Assembly (NCBI GenBank): GCA_032718475.1
Contig: JAUCBJ010003612.1
Coordinates: forward strand, 1-40,194
Length of the DNA: 40,194 bases
Direction of reading: 5' to 3'
From: Nemertoderma westbladi
Taxonomy: Eukaryota > Xenacoelomorpha > Nemertodermatida > Nemertodermatidae
The translations under genes and the position numbers were made by a program. Shown piece after piece: positions 20,501 through 32,362 of this stretch (the first letter of the stretch is position 1; each line of letters begins with the position of its first letter). The notes under the pieces are model-generated. The model was not told the DNA's origin, searched no databases, and saw nothing but the letters and a program-made list of their open reading frames with translations.

Positions 20501-23064
20501 CCGATTAGGGAGCCCGGGTTCGATCCCTATATGGGGCAGCACTGTTTGGGCACAGTGCTTTAAATGCTGCAGCCTAGCCCAACCCCGGCTTTCATCCTTC
20601 AGTGGTCGATAAATGGGAACCAAGGCAACTTGGGAAACAGAGTGGAAGGGTTTACTGTGGAAGATCACCCATGGTGGTGAACAGGCATTCCTTGGCTTAA
20701 CGAGCCTAAAAGATTCTCCCATTCAACAAACATTAATGAGGGACATAAACATTAATGAGGGGCACACACATTAATGAGGGGCACAAACATTAATGAGGGG
20801 CACAAACATTAATGTGGGACACAAACATTAATGAGGGACATAAACATTAATGTTGGAAACAAACATTAATGAGGGACATAAACATTAATGAGGGGCACAC
20901 ACATTAATGAGGGACACAAACATTAATGAGGGACACAAACAATAATGAGCGACACAAACAATAATGAGCGACACAAACATTAATGAGGGACACAAACATT
21001 AATGAGGGACACAAACATTAATGAGGGACACAAACTATAATGAGGGGCACACACATTAATAAGGGACACAAACATTAATGTTGGACACAAACATTATTGA
21101 GGGACACAAACATTAATGAGGGGCACAAACATTAATGTGGGACACAAACATTAATGAGGGACACAAACATTAATGTGGGACACAAACATTTATGTGGGAC
21201 ACAAACATTAATGAAGGACACAAACATTAATGAGGGACACAAACAATAATGAGCGACACAAACAATAATGAGGGACACAAACATTAATGAGGGACACAAA
21301 CAATAATGAGGGGCACACACATTAATGAGGGACACAAACATTAATGAGGGACACAAACAATAATGAGGGACATAAACATTAATGAGGGAAACAAACATTA
21401 ATGAGGGACACAAACATTAATGAGGTACACAAACATTAATGAGGTACACAAACATTAATGAGGGACACACACATTAATGAGGGACACAAACATTAATGAG
21501 GGACACAAACATTAATGGGGGACACAAACATTAATGAGGGACACACACATTAATGAGGGACACAGACATTAATGTGAGACACAAACATTAATGAGGGACA
21601 TAAACAATAATGAGAGACACAAACATTAATGAGGGACACAAACATTAATGAGGGACACAAACATTAACGAGTGACACAAACATTAATGAGGGACACAAAC
21701 ATTAATGAGGGACACAAACATTAATGAGGGACACAAACATTAATGTGGGACATAAACATTATTAATGAGGGACACAAACAATAATGAGGGGCACATACAT
21801 TAATGAGGGACACAGACATTAATGTGGGACACAAACATTAATGAGGGACATAAACAATAATGAGAGACACAAACATTAATGAGGGACACAAACATTAATG
21901 GGGGACACAAACATTAATGAGGGACACAAACATTAATGAGGGACATAAACAATAATGAGAGACACAAACATTAATGAGGGACACAAACATTAATGAGGGA
22001 CACAAACATTAACGAGTGACACAAACATTAATGAGGGACACAAACATTAATGAGGGACACAAACATTAATGTGGGACATAAACATTATTAATGAGGGACA
22101 CAAACAATAATGAGGGACACAAACAATAATGAGGGACACAAACATTAATGTGGGACACAAACATTAATGTGGGACACAAACATTAATGAGGGACACTTAC
22201 ATTAAATGAGGGATACAAACATTAATGAGGGACATAAACATTAATGAGGGACACAAACATTAACGAGTGACACAAACATTAATGAGGGACACAAACATTA
22301 ATGGGGGACACAAACATTAATGGGGGACACAAACATTAATGGGGGACACAAACATAAACGAGGAACACAAACATTAATGAGGGACACAAACATTAATGGG
22401 GGACACAAACATTAATGGGGGACACAAACATTAATGGGGGACACAAACATAAACGAGGAACACAAACATTAATGAGGGACACAAACATTAATGGGGGACA
22501 CAAACATAAACGAGGAACACAAACATTAATGAGGGACACAAACATTAATGAGGGAACATATTAATGAGGGACACAAACATTAATGAGGGACACAAGCATT
22601 AATGAGGGACACAAACATTAATGAGGGAACATATTAATGAGGGACACAAACATTAATGAGGGAACATATTAATGAGGGACACAAACATTAATGAGGGACA
22701 CAAGCATTAATGAGGGACACAAACATTAATGAGGGAACATATTAATGTGGGACACAAACATTAATGAGGGAACATATTAATGAGGGACACAAACATTAAT
22801 GAGGGACACAAACATTAATGAGGGACACTATAACATTAAAGAGGGACACAAACATTAATGAGGGACACAAACATTAATGAGGGACACAAACATTATTGAG
22901 GGACACAAACATTAATGGGGGACACAAACATAAACGAGGAACACAAACATTAATGAGGGACACAAACATTAATGAGGGACACAAACATTAATGAGGGACA
23001 CAAACATTAATGAGGGAACATATTAATGAGGGACACTTACATTAAATGAGGGATACAAATATTA
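17561..23064 (+). repeat. Array D: 19-bp minisatellite, about 275 copies
   Basis: The unit is GAGGGACACACACATTAAT. The left part is mainly ACACACAC and the right part mainly ACACAAAC, and GACGCAAAC and AACAATAATGAG variants recur at regular intervals, indicating higher-order duplication. In the last kilobase short units (GAGGGAACATATTAAT) appear. A SINE interrupts it at 20451-20724. A 19-bp unit cannot keep one reading frame, and no coding role is likely. It lies wholly in the intron between exons 12129-12190 and 24372-24413. Confidence 0.95.
20451..20724 (+). mobile_element. tRNA-derived SINE inside array D
   Basis: A GCTTGGTCTAGTGGTGACAT head (A-box type, 20471-20490) is followed by a GGTTCGATCCC B box (20517-20527), the pol III promoter layout of a tRNA-derived SINE. 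A non-tRNA body then runs to about 20724. The head is preceded by its own reverse complement: 20451-20466 and 20471-20486 form a perfect 16-bp hairpin with an AGCA loop. Array units flank both sides directly. Confidence 0.75.
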
Positions 23065-23344
23065 AACTGAACTGTGTTGGGCCATTTGGTGATGTGGTGA
23101 AAAAATACAGATTATTAGAGCATACCGGCTACGGGTATATCAACAGTACGGCATGTAGGCCTATACCTCCACCCACTGTTTTGTTCACTTACATCAGTTG
23201 TTCATAGGTAAGTACAATTTGAGAGAGGTGATTGCAGTTCTGCTTGGCCCAGAGCTAGCAAGCATTGATTTTTACAGACCTCTTCCATGTACTTATACTT
23301 TGAGATTCCTTTAGTAGGTTGGTTTTTAGCAAGCCACTGGAGGT
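23065..23344 (+). other. Intron sequence
   Basis: A short unique stretch lies between array D and the 17-bp array. I see no gene or exon here. Confidence 0.4.
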
Positions 23345-23680
23345 CAAAGGGTTTACTAGAACTAAGGGTCCACTACAACGATGGGCCCACAAGGACAAAG
23401 GGTTTACTAGGACAAACGGTCCACTAGGTTAAAGGGTCCTCAAGGACAAAGGGTCCGTATAACTAAGGGTCCTCTAGGGCAAAGGGTCCACTAGAACTAA
23501 GGGTCCACTAGAACTAAGGGTCCTCTAGGATAAAGGGTTCACTAGAACTAAGGGTCCACTAGAACTAAGGGTCCACTAGAACTATGGGTCCTCTAGGATA
23601 AAGGGTTCACTAGAACTAAGGGTCCACTAGGACCAAGGGTCCACTAGGACAAAGCATCCACTAGGACAAAGGGTCCAGAC
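23345..23680 (+). repeat. Degenerate 17-bp array (GGGTCCACTAGAACTAA)
   Basis: About 18 copies of a 17-bp unit alternate between GGGTCCACTAGAACTAA, GGGTCCACTAGGACAAA and GGGTCCTCTAGGATAAA types, with some length changes. It is more diverged than arrays A-D, suggesting greater age. Confidence 0.8.
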
Positions 23681-24371
23681 ATTTGTGGACGCTTTGTCCT
23701 GGGTTAATTGTAGGTTGCACAAAGAATCCACACCTGCCACAATGTCCACAAACCATGTCACAGAGGTCCGACATTATTTTAATATATGTGCAGCTGTATA
23801 ATTCAGAACTCAAGCTCACGATACGCACACTGCCGCTGCTGCCAACACATACTGCGTCTACTAGCAGGCAGGGTCTTGTATAATGTCCTATAGGTAGTTT
23901 ATGTGTGTGATAAGGCAATCAGTTAATTTTGCCAGGTTCCCCCAATCAAATAATTTCGAAAATTGAACTCAAAAGACGTGTACATAGTAGGCTACATGGT
24001 ATGTTACAAACCATATTTCCCACAAAGTTAAATAATATATAAATCAGAGGTACCCAGACCCACCCATTATACTCATACCAACACAACAGCTCTCAAACCC
24101 ACAACATAATATTATTGAGAACTGCAGAATGAAATCTATCCTCAAGGAGGACGTACTCAGTTGCTATAGTGATATGGATAATTATATAAAATTATACTAT
24201 TATATTATATTATTTGGACTTTAAACTATCTCTTACCCCCCACCCCCACACACACCGAGTTACACATACACAATCCTTCCTACCCCACAGTATCTGAAAA
24301 TGAAGCGAATCTTTTGGTGGTGGTATATAAACTAACCTCTTTATTCACTCGTATTGTTTATTTACTTCCAG
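23681..24371 (+). other. Intron sequence before the mini-exon
   Basis: No gene is recognised. Small open frames near 23661-23918 have no motif. The 3' end supplies the acceptor TTTACTTCCAG at 24371. Confidence 0.45.
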
Positions 24372-24413
24372 CACTGGCGTTTTTATATTCGGCGGAAACG
24401 CCGCGGTGAGAAG
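24372..24413 (+). CDS. MACF1/DST-like: Spectraplakin mini-exon in CH1 (HWR exon), probably optional
   Basis: Between TTACTTCCAG and GTGAGA lie 42 nt encoding HWRFYIRRKRRGEK, phase 0 on both sides, so it can be included or skipped without changing frame. The position, right after KHLVK and before the DLYEDF exon, is where vertebrate plectin has a small alternative exon that, as I recall, starts HWR. The match is short, so homology is an inference. The product is strongly basic (six Arg/Lys in RRKRRGEK), which could alter actin or regulator binding. A second donor at 24406 (same GGTGAGA word, 8 bp upstream) would give a 34-nt, frame-breaking version. Confidence 0.7.
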
Positions 24414-24908
24414 GTGAGATCGTTGTTAGTTACTTTACGCATGGCCTTCCATCCGCATGGACGTTAATTTCATGTTTCGAGTTTCTCGCATTTAGTAATA
24501 ATATTTTGCGATGCTTAGTGTACAGTATATGTAGTTAATTTATCCACGTATCTGGCCTGTCTAGTGTAGCGTTTTATGTTGAACGTTTACAGCTATATAT
24601 TAATGTGCGAGCATACTTACAAAGTAATGTAAAATAGTTAATGTTTTCGTGTGGTATCAGTAATATTGTCTCGAGAAACTGGTGGTGCAGAACCCAATTT
24701 AAGTATTTATTATCCACCAAACAATACATTTCAATTCCATTTTATTTGAGTTTTAACATTTATTGACATCATAAGGTTACGTTAATATTCCTAGGAGTGG
24801 ATCACGATTTGTTGACTTATAAACAATATGTATCCCCAATAATATTTTAGAATTTCTATCGTAACAATACCATCATAATTATCACGTTTAATAATTTATT
24901 TTCTCCAG
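24414..24908 (+). other. Short intron
   Basis: AT-rich sequence from donor GTGAGA to acceptor TTTTCTCCAG at 24908. No repeat array or gene is seen. Confidence 0.6.
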
Positions 24909-24998
24909 ACGAATCGTTTAATAACCGATCTTTATGAAGACTTCAGAGATGGACAAAATCTCATCTCTCTACTGGAGGTGCTATCCGGTCAGCAAATA
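24909..24998 (+). CDS. MACF1/DST-like: Spectraplakin exon: CH1 middle (DLYEDFRDG)
   Basis: This exon is exactly 90 nt, phase 0 to phase 0, encoding TNRLITDLYEDFRDGQNLIS and LLEVLSGQQI. The DLYED-RDG-NLISLLEVLSG block is a hallmark of CH1 in spectraplakins and plectin. Acceptor TTTTCTCCAG and donor ATA|GTAAGT are both clear. The length equals the corresponding vertebrate exon as I recall it. The next intron (24999-30829) is almost entirely array B. Confidence 0.93.
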
Positions 24999-25292
24999 GT
25001 AAGTATTACCAATTGTTAAACATATACCTAATAATAATGACGAGTTTGTTTTACCATTTAACATACCATTCCTTCGTGTGATTTTTCTACCGTGTACCAT
25101 ACCATCCATGTATGTGGTACAGCTACCGTGTACCATACCATCCCTGTATGTGGTACAGTTACCCTCTACCATACCATCCATGTATGTGGTACAGCTACCG
25201 TGTACCATACCATCCCTGTATGTGACACAGTTAACTTGTACCACACCATCCCTGTATGTGGTACATTTACCTTGTACCATACATACATACCA

Positions 25293-25552
25293 TAATGTCG
25301 CAGTGTCCGAGTGGATACGGCGCCTGGACTGCTTACACAATAGTGTTTGGTGGTGCAGGTTCGAACCCGACTAAAGGCTGTAGAAATTTCGCACTGTTGT
25401 GTCCCTAGGCAAGACACTTTAGACATTAGTGCCTACGCCAACCCAGCGGTATAATGGGAACCTGGCTTTGCTGGGGTAATAATAATAAAAGCGCTTTGAG
25501 TATGCTGAGCGTAGAAAAGCGCTATATAAATATCCAATATTATTATTATTAT
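25293..25552 (+). mobile_element. tRNA-derived SINE in array B, copy 1
   Basis: The head GTCGCAGTGTCCGAGTGGAT (A-box type) is followed by the B box GGTTCGAACCC (25359-25369). The body has TGTGTCCCTAGGCAAGACAC, and the 3' tail has AAAGCGCTTTGAG, GAAAAGCGCTATATAAAT and a (TTA)n run. That tail design is widespread in animal SINEs mobilised by CR1/L2-like LINEs. Array B units abut both ends. Confidence 0.85.
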
Positions 25553-27689
25553 ACCATCCCTGTATGTGGTACATTTACCTTGTACCACATCATCCCTGTA
25601 TGTGGTACATTTACCTTGTACCACATCATCCCTGTATGTGGTACATTTACCTTGTATCATACCATCCCAGTATGTGGTATATTTACCTTGTATCATACCA
25701 TCCCTGTATGTGGTACATTTACCTTGTACCACATCATCCCTGTATGTGGTACATTTACCTTGTACCATACCATCCCTGTATGTGGTACATTCACCTTGTA
25801 CCATACCATCCCTGTATGTGGTACATTTACCTTGTACCACATCATCCCTGTATGTGGTACATTTACCTTGTACCATACCATCCCTGTATGTGGTACATTC
25901 ACCTTGTACCATACCATCCCTGTATGTGGTACATTTACCTTGTACCACATCATCCCTGTATGTGGTACATTTACCTTGTATCATACCATCCCTGTATGTG
26001 GTACATTTACCTCGTACCACATCATCCCTGTATGTGGTACATTTACCTTGTACCACATCATCCCTGTATGTGGTACATTTACCTTGTATCATACCATCCC
26101 TGTATGTGGTACATTTACCTTGTACCACATCATCCCTGTATGTGGTACATTTACCTTGTACCATACCATCCCTGTATGTGGTACATTCACCTTGTACCAT
26201 ACCATCCCTGTATGTGGTACATTTACCTTGTACCACATCATCCCTGTATGTGGTACATTTACCTTGTATCATACCATCCCTGTATGTGGTACATTTACCT
26301 CGTACCACATCATCCCTGTATGTGGTACATTCACCTTGTACCATACCATCCCTGTATGTGGTACATTTACCTCGTACCATACCATCCCTGTATGTGGTAC
26401 ATTTACCTTGTACCACATCATCCCTGTATGTGGTACATTTACCTTGTACCACATCATCCCTGTATGTGGTACATTTACCTTGTACCACATCATCCCTGTA
26501 TGTGGTACATTCACCTTGTACCATACCATCCCTGTATGTGGTACATTTACCTTGTACCACATCATCCCTGTATGTGGTACATTTACCTTGTACCACATCA
26601 TCCCTGTATGTGGTACATTCACCTTGTACCATACCATCCCTGTATGTGGTACATTTACCTTGTACCACATCATCCCTGTATGTGGTACATTTACCTTGTA
26701 CCACATCATCCCTGTATGTGGTACATTTACCTTGTACCACATCATCCCTGTATGTGGTACATTTACCTTGTACCACATCATCCCTGTATGTGGTACATTT
26801 ACCTTGTATCATACCATCCCTGTATGTGGTACATTTACCTTGTACCACATCATCCCTGTATGTGGTACATTCACCTTGTACCATACCATCCCTGTATGTG
26901 GTACATTTACCTTGTACCACATCATCCCTGTATGTGGTACATTTACCTTGTACCACATCATCCCTGTATGTGGTACATTCACCTTGTACCATACCATCCC
27001 TGTATGTGGTACATTTACCTTGTACCACATCATCCCTGTATGTGGTACATTTACCTTGTACCACATCATCCCTGTATGTGGTACATTTACCTTGTACCAC
27101 ATCATCCCTGTATGTGGTACATTTACCTTGTACCACATCATCCCTGTATGTGGTACATTTACCTTGTATCATACCATCCCTGTATGTGGTACATTTACCT
27201 TGTACCACATCATCCCTGTATGTGGTACATTTACCTTGTACAATACCATCCCTCTATGTGGTACATTTACCTTGTACCATACCATCCCTGTATGTGACAC
27301 AGTTACCTTGTACCATACCATCCCTGTATGTGGTACATTTACCTTGTAACACATCATCCCTGTATGTGGTACATTTACCTTGTATCATACCATCCCTGTA
27401 TGTGGTACATTTACCTCGTACCATACCATCCCTGTATGTGGTACATTCACCTTGTACCATACCATCCCTGTATGTGGTACAGCTACCGTGTACCATACTA
27501 TCCGAGTATGTGGTAAATTTACCTTCAACCACACCATCCTTGTATGTGGTACATTTACCGTGTACCATACCATCCATGTATGTGACACAGTTACCTTGTA
27601 CCATAATAATCCCTGTATTTGACACAGTTACCTTGTAGCACACCATCCCTGTATGTGGTACATTTACCTTGTACCATACATACATACCA

Positions 27690-27950
27690 TAATGTCGCAG
27701 TGTCCGAGTGGATACGGCGCCTGGACTGCTTACACAATAGTGTTTGGTGGTGCAGGTTCGAACCCGACTAAAGGCTGTAGAAATTTCGCACTGTTGTGTC
27801 CCTAGGCAAGACACTTTAGACATTAGTGCCTACGCCAACCCAGCGGTATAATGGGAACCTGGCTTTGCTGGGGTAATAATAATAAAAGCGCTTTGAGTAT
27901 GCTGAGCGTAGAAAAGCGCTATATAAATATCCAATATTATTATTATTATA
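27690..27950 (+). mobile_element. tRNA-derived SINE in array B, copy 2 (duplicate of copy 1)
   Basis: By eye it is identical to copy 1 through the SINE and into about 100 bases of downstream array. This points to segmental duplication of array plus SINE (offset 2397), not a second insertion. Confidence 0.85.
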
Positions 27951-30829
27951 CCATCCCTGTATGTGGTACATTTACCTTGTACCACATCATCCCTGTATGT
28001 GGTACATTTACCTTGTACCACATCATCCCTGTATGTGGTACATTTACCTTGTATCATACCATCCCTGTATGTGGTACATTTACCTTGTACCACATCATCC
28101 CTGTATGTGGTACATTTACCTTGTACAATACCATCCCTCTATGTGGTACATTTACCTTGTACCATACCATCCCTGTATGTGGTACATTTACCTTGTACCA
28201 CATCATCCCTGTATGTGGTAGATTTACCTTGTACCATACCATCCATGTATGTGGTACATTTACCTTGTACCATACCATCCCTGTATGTGACACAGTTAAC
28301 TTGTACCACACCATCCCTGTATGTGGTACATTTACCTTGTACCATACCATCCCTGTATGTGGTACATTTACCTTGTATCATACCATCCCTGTATGTGGTA
28401 CATTTACCTCGTACCATACCATCCCTGTATGTGGTACATTCACCTTGTACCATACCATCCCTGTATGTGGTACATTTACCTTGTACCACATCATCCCTGT
28501 ATGTGGTACATTTACCTTGTATCATACCATCCCTGTATGTGGTACATTTACCTCGTACCATACCATCCCTGTATGTGGTACATTCACCTTGTACCATACC
28601 ATCCCTGTATGTGGTACATTTACCTTGTACCACATCATCCCTGTATGTGGTACATTTACCTTGTACCACATCATCCCTGTATGTGGTACATTCACCTTGT
28701 ACCATACCATCCCTGTATGTGGTACATTTACCTTGTACCACATCATCCCTGTATGTGGTACATTTACCTTGTACCACATCATCCCTGTATGTGGTACATT
28801 TACCTTGTACCACATCATCCCTGTATGTGGTACATTTACCTTGTACCACATCATCCCTGTATGTGGTACATTTACCTTGTATCATACCATCCCTGTATGT
28901 GGTACATTTACCTTGTACCACATCATCCCTGTATGTGGTACATTTACCTTGTACAATACCATCCCTCTATGTGGTACATTTACCTTGTACCATACCATCC
29001 CTGTATGTGACACAGTTACCTTGTACCATACCATCCCTGTATGTGGTACATTTACCTTGTAACACATCATCCCTGTATGTGGTACATTTACCTTGTATCA
29101 TACCATCCCTGTATGTGGTACATTTACCTCGTACCATACCATCCCTGTATGTGGTACATTCACCTTGTACCATACCATCCCTGTATGTGGTACAGCTACC
29201 GTGTACCATACTATCCGAGTATGTGGTAAATTTACCTTCAACCACACCATCCTTGTATGTGGTACATTTACCGTGTACCATACCATCCATGTATGTGACA
29301 CAGTTACCTTGTACCATAATAATCCCTGTATTTGACACAGTTACCTTGTACCACACCATCCCTGTATGTGGTACAGCTACCGTGTACCATACCATCCCTG
29401 TATGTGGTACAGTTACCGTGTACCATACCATCCCTCTATGTGTTACAGTTACCCTCTACCATACCATCCATGTATGTGGGACAGTTACCGTGTACCATAC
29501 CATCCCTGTATGTGAAACAGTTAACTTGTACCACACCATCCCCGTATGTGGAACAGCTACCGTGTACCATACCATCCCAGTATGTGGTACAGTGACCCTC
29601 TACCATACCATCCCTGTATATAGTACAGCTAATGTGTACCATACCATCCCAGTATGCCAGTATGTGGTATATTTACCGTGTACCACACCATCCCTGTATG
29701 TGACACATTACCTTGTACCACACCATCCCTGTATGTGGTACAGCTACCGTGTACCATACCATCCCAGTATGTGGTACAGTGACCCTCTACCATACCATCC
29801 CTGTATATAGTACAGCTAATGTGTACCATACCATCCCAGTATGCCAGTATGTGGTATATTTACCGTGTACCACACCATCCCTGTATGTGACACATTACCT
29901 TGTACCACACCATCCCTGTATGTGGTACAGCTACCGTGTACCATACCATCCCAGTATGTGGTACAGTGACCCTCTACCATACCATCCCTGTATATAGTAC
30001 AGCTAATGTGTACCATACCATCCCAGTATGCCAGTATGTGGTATATTTACCGTGTACCACACCATCCCTGTATGTGACACATTACCTTGTACCATACCAT
30101 CCCTGTATGTGACACAGTTACCGTGTACCATACCATCCCTGTATGTGAGACAGTTAACTTGTACCACACCATCCCTGTATGTGGTATATTTACCTTGTAT
30201 CATACCATCCCTGTATGTGGTACATTTACCTTGTACCATACCATCCCTGTATGTGGTACATTTACCTTGTACCATACTATCCCTGTATGTGGTACAGCTA
30301 CCGTGTACCATACTATCCGAGTATGTGGTACATTTACCTTCAGCCACACTATCCTTGTATGTGGTACATTTACCTTGTACCATACCATCCATGTATGTGA
30401 CACAGTTACCTTGTACCATACCATCCCTGTATGTAACACAGTTACCGTGTACCACACCATCCCTCTATGTGGTACAGTTACCCTCTACCATACCATCCAT
30501 GTATGTAGTACAGCTACCGTGTACCATACCATCCCAGTATGTGACACAGTTAACTTGTACCACACCATCCCCGTATGTGGAAAAGCTACTGTGTACCATT
30601 CCATCCCAGTATGCCAGTATGTGGTACAGTTACCGTGTACCACACCATCCCTGTATGTGACACAGTTACCTTGTACCACACCATCCCTGTATGTGGTACA
30701 GCTACCGTGTACCATACCATCCCTGTATGTGACACAGTTACCGTGTACCATACGAGTTGTGGTACAGTTACCGATTACCATACCATTAATCTATATACCC
30801 AGTTACCAGCCATCTGTTATTATTTTCAG

Positions 30830-31000
30830 CCTAGGGAACGCGGAAAACTTAGGTTCCATCGACTACAAAACTGCCAGAATGTTCTAGATTTCCTCAGATA
30901 TAAACGTATCCGATTGGTTAATATCAGCAACGATAACATAGCAGATGGTAACCCTAAGATTACACTGGGCCTCGTGTGGATTTTTATACTGCACTTCCAG
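30830..31000 (+). CDS. MACF1/DST-like: Spectraplakin exon: CH1 C-terminal half
   Basis: This 171-nt exon (57 codons, phase 0 to 0) encodes PRERGKLRFHRLQNCQNVLD, then a block with LVNISNDNIADGNPKITLGL and VWIFILHFQ. The LVNI-ND-IADGNPK-TLGLVW block matches the second actinin-type actin-binding signature, completing CH1. Acceptor TTATTTTCAG at 30829 lies only about 40 bases after the last array B unit; donor CAG|GTAAGA. Vertebrate genes appear to split this region into more exons, so an intron may be absent here. Confidence 0.94.
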
Positions 31001-32198
31001 GTAAGATAATATGTACCAAACAACGCAATGAATAATATACATTGTGAACACCTAACAGTGGCGGACAGTTTTTATGGCGGCCAAAAAGCTGACATAATGT
31101 CAACAAATTGATGTCCTGACCTGATGAATAATCTTATGAAGTGTTAGAACATTATTTTAAATTGCCGCCACATAAATTATTATATTACAACACATGTGGT
31201 ATCCATACATTATTCCTTTGCTTATTTTTAATAAAATCATCGTATATTTATTTATATAATATACTATCATTAATTTTGCTGAGTTTTGAAGCTCATGTTT
31301 TATTTGTTTATAATTTTATTTATGCTATTTTACACACTGGAAATGTGTTTGGTTTGATATGTCGTGTTCCATTTCATCTAAACCGAAACTAAAGGGAGTC
31401 CCTTGCCGCTTCGGTTTATTATACGTTGGTTATTTACTGTTTACTGTAATGACTCACCAATGTTATTCATGGTAAACGTACTATCTGGTTTACTTGTGGC
31501 GGCGTTACTCGCTACATCACGCCTCTACCGGCTGCCCTTTCTACCGACCTCTTTCCGAAGAAGGGTCGCTACAACTGTTCTAAACGTCTGTCTCGTCGCC
31601 TGTAATTTTCTGGAACGTATTTCATATGGTTGTCATGACGACGATATCAGTTTCCAAGGAATTATAGCTGACGGAGATAGTAACCATGACAATCAAACGA
31701 ATGGCATGCAAGGATTCGATGGCGAGAAGGTTGATTTCGATTATTTTTATGTGTTCGATATCTGTTGTTATCGTTACCGATATATGTTACCTTTATAGTA
31801 GTTTCGATAAAACTATAAAACTAATAGCTCCCAACACTAACACCCAAGACTCCACAAATAACCAACCCATTCTTTAATCCACCGTCAGCAGGTTCCCATT
31901 GTACCCATAGGTTTGCCTGAGCACTAATGTCTAAAGTGTCCTGCTTAGGGGCACAATAGTTCTAAATTATACAGCATTTAGTTGGATTTGAACCTTCACC
32001 GCCTAACACTATTACGAAAGCAGTTCATGCGCTGTATCCACTCGGACACTGTGACTTAATCTGTTACCAAACCGTTTTCAAACCGACGCTGTTGGTTTAA
32101 CCACGTCGGGTTGCCATTAATGTAAAGTTTAATCTATTTTTTATTTTCCTTGTAAATTACTTGTTTATTTTCTTTTTTTCTTATTTGTTTTGTTATAG
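31001..32198 (+). other. Intron between CH1 and CH2
   Basis: It holds an AT-rich first half, an open frame at 31403-31798 without plakin or other motif (not called), and a reverse SINE at 31888-32057. The acceptor is TTTTGTTATAG at 32198. Confidence 0.55.
31888..32057 (-). mobile_element. Diverged reverse copy of the array B SINE
   Basis: On the minus strand it reads CACAGTGTCCGAGTGGATAC, a B-box relic GGTTCAAATCC, then CCCCTAAGCAGGACACTTTAGA and TGGGAACCTGC, in the same order as the SINE at 25293. It lacks the CGCTATATAAAT tail and is clearly diverged, so it is an older independent insertion. Confidence 0.75.
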
Positions 32199-32362
32199 GT
32201 TTCGGATATTGTTTCCTTTGGTTACGGTCGCGACATGTCCGCCCGCGACGCGTTGTTGCTATGGGTACGCCAGGCGACCCATGATTACTTCCCCATTGTC
32301 AACGTCACAGACTTTAGTTATAGTTGGAAGGATGGGCTGGCCTTCCTGGCGATAGTCCACAG
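32199..32362 (+). CDS. MACF1/DST-like: Spectraplakin exon: CH2 first half
   Basis: This 164-nt exon (phase 0 to phase 2) encodes VSDIVSFGYGRDMSARDALL, then LWVRQATHDYF, and TDFSYSWKDGLAFLAIVHR. It corresponds to the start of CH2: the DMSA-LLLW helix and the DFS-SW-DGL-F-AI-H core. Acceptor TTATAG at 32198. The last 29 nt and the first 11 nt of the intron are present three times (donors at 32363, 32403, 32443). Reading past the first donor gives AGG TAA, an immediate stop, so only the first donor fits the phase of the next exon. Confidence 0.92.

Larger units (their letters stand above)
25087..30790 (+). repeat. Array B: 36-bp minisatellite with two SINE copies
   Basis: The unit joins GTACCA(C/T)A(T/C)CATCCCTGTAT to GTGGTACATTTACCTT, about 143 copies. 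Most units can fold through GTGGTAC...GTACCAC. Units run 25087-25292, 25553-27689 and 27951-30790, separated by two SINE copies. Higher-order copying is evident: the SINE-plus-flank block recurs at an offset of 2397 bp, the block at 27254-27660 recurs at 28967 (offset 1713), and a 187-bp block containing ATGCCAGTATG occurs three times from about 29640. All six frames give long repetitive open frames because 36 is a multiple of 3; these are not genes. Confidence 0.95.

Noticed and set aside
20471-20527. Functional tRNA gene
   Set aside because: A and B boxes are present but no cloverleaf or acceptor stem can be closed; the extended non-tRNA body fits a SINE.
21132-21413. CPSLMFVSLINV-type repeat ORF in array D
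   Set aside because: Produced by three 19-bp units making 57 bases; there is no independent support for coding.
25293-25370. Functional tRNA-Ser/Leu gene
   Set aside because: The tRNA-like head is followed by a SINE body and a (TTA)n tail, and other copies exist at 27690 and 31888.
25433-29810. Long open frames on both strands over array B, encoding 12-residue repeats
   Set aside because: A stop-free 36-bp unit makes all frames open. The array lies between two in-phase spectraplakin exons and includes SINE copies, so it is intronic.
31403-31798. 131-codon open frame in the CH1-CH2 intron
   Set aside because: No recognisable domain, no splice borders in the right phase, and it lies between two exons that join perfectly without it.
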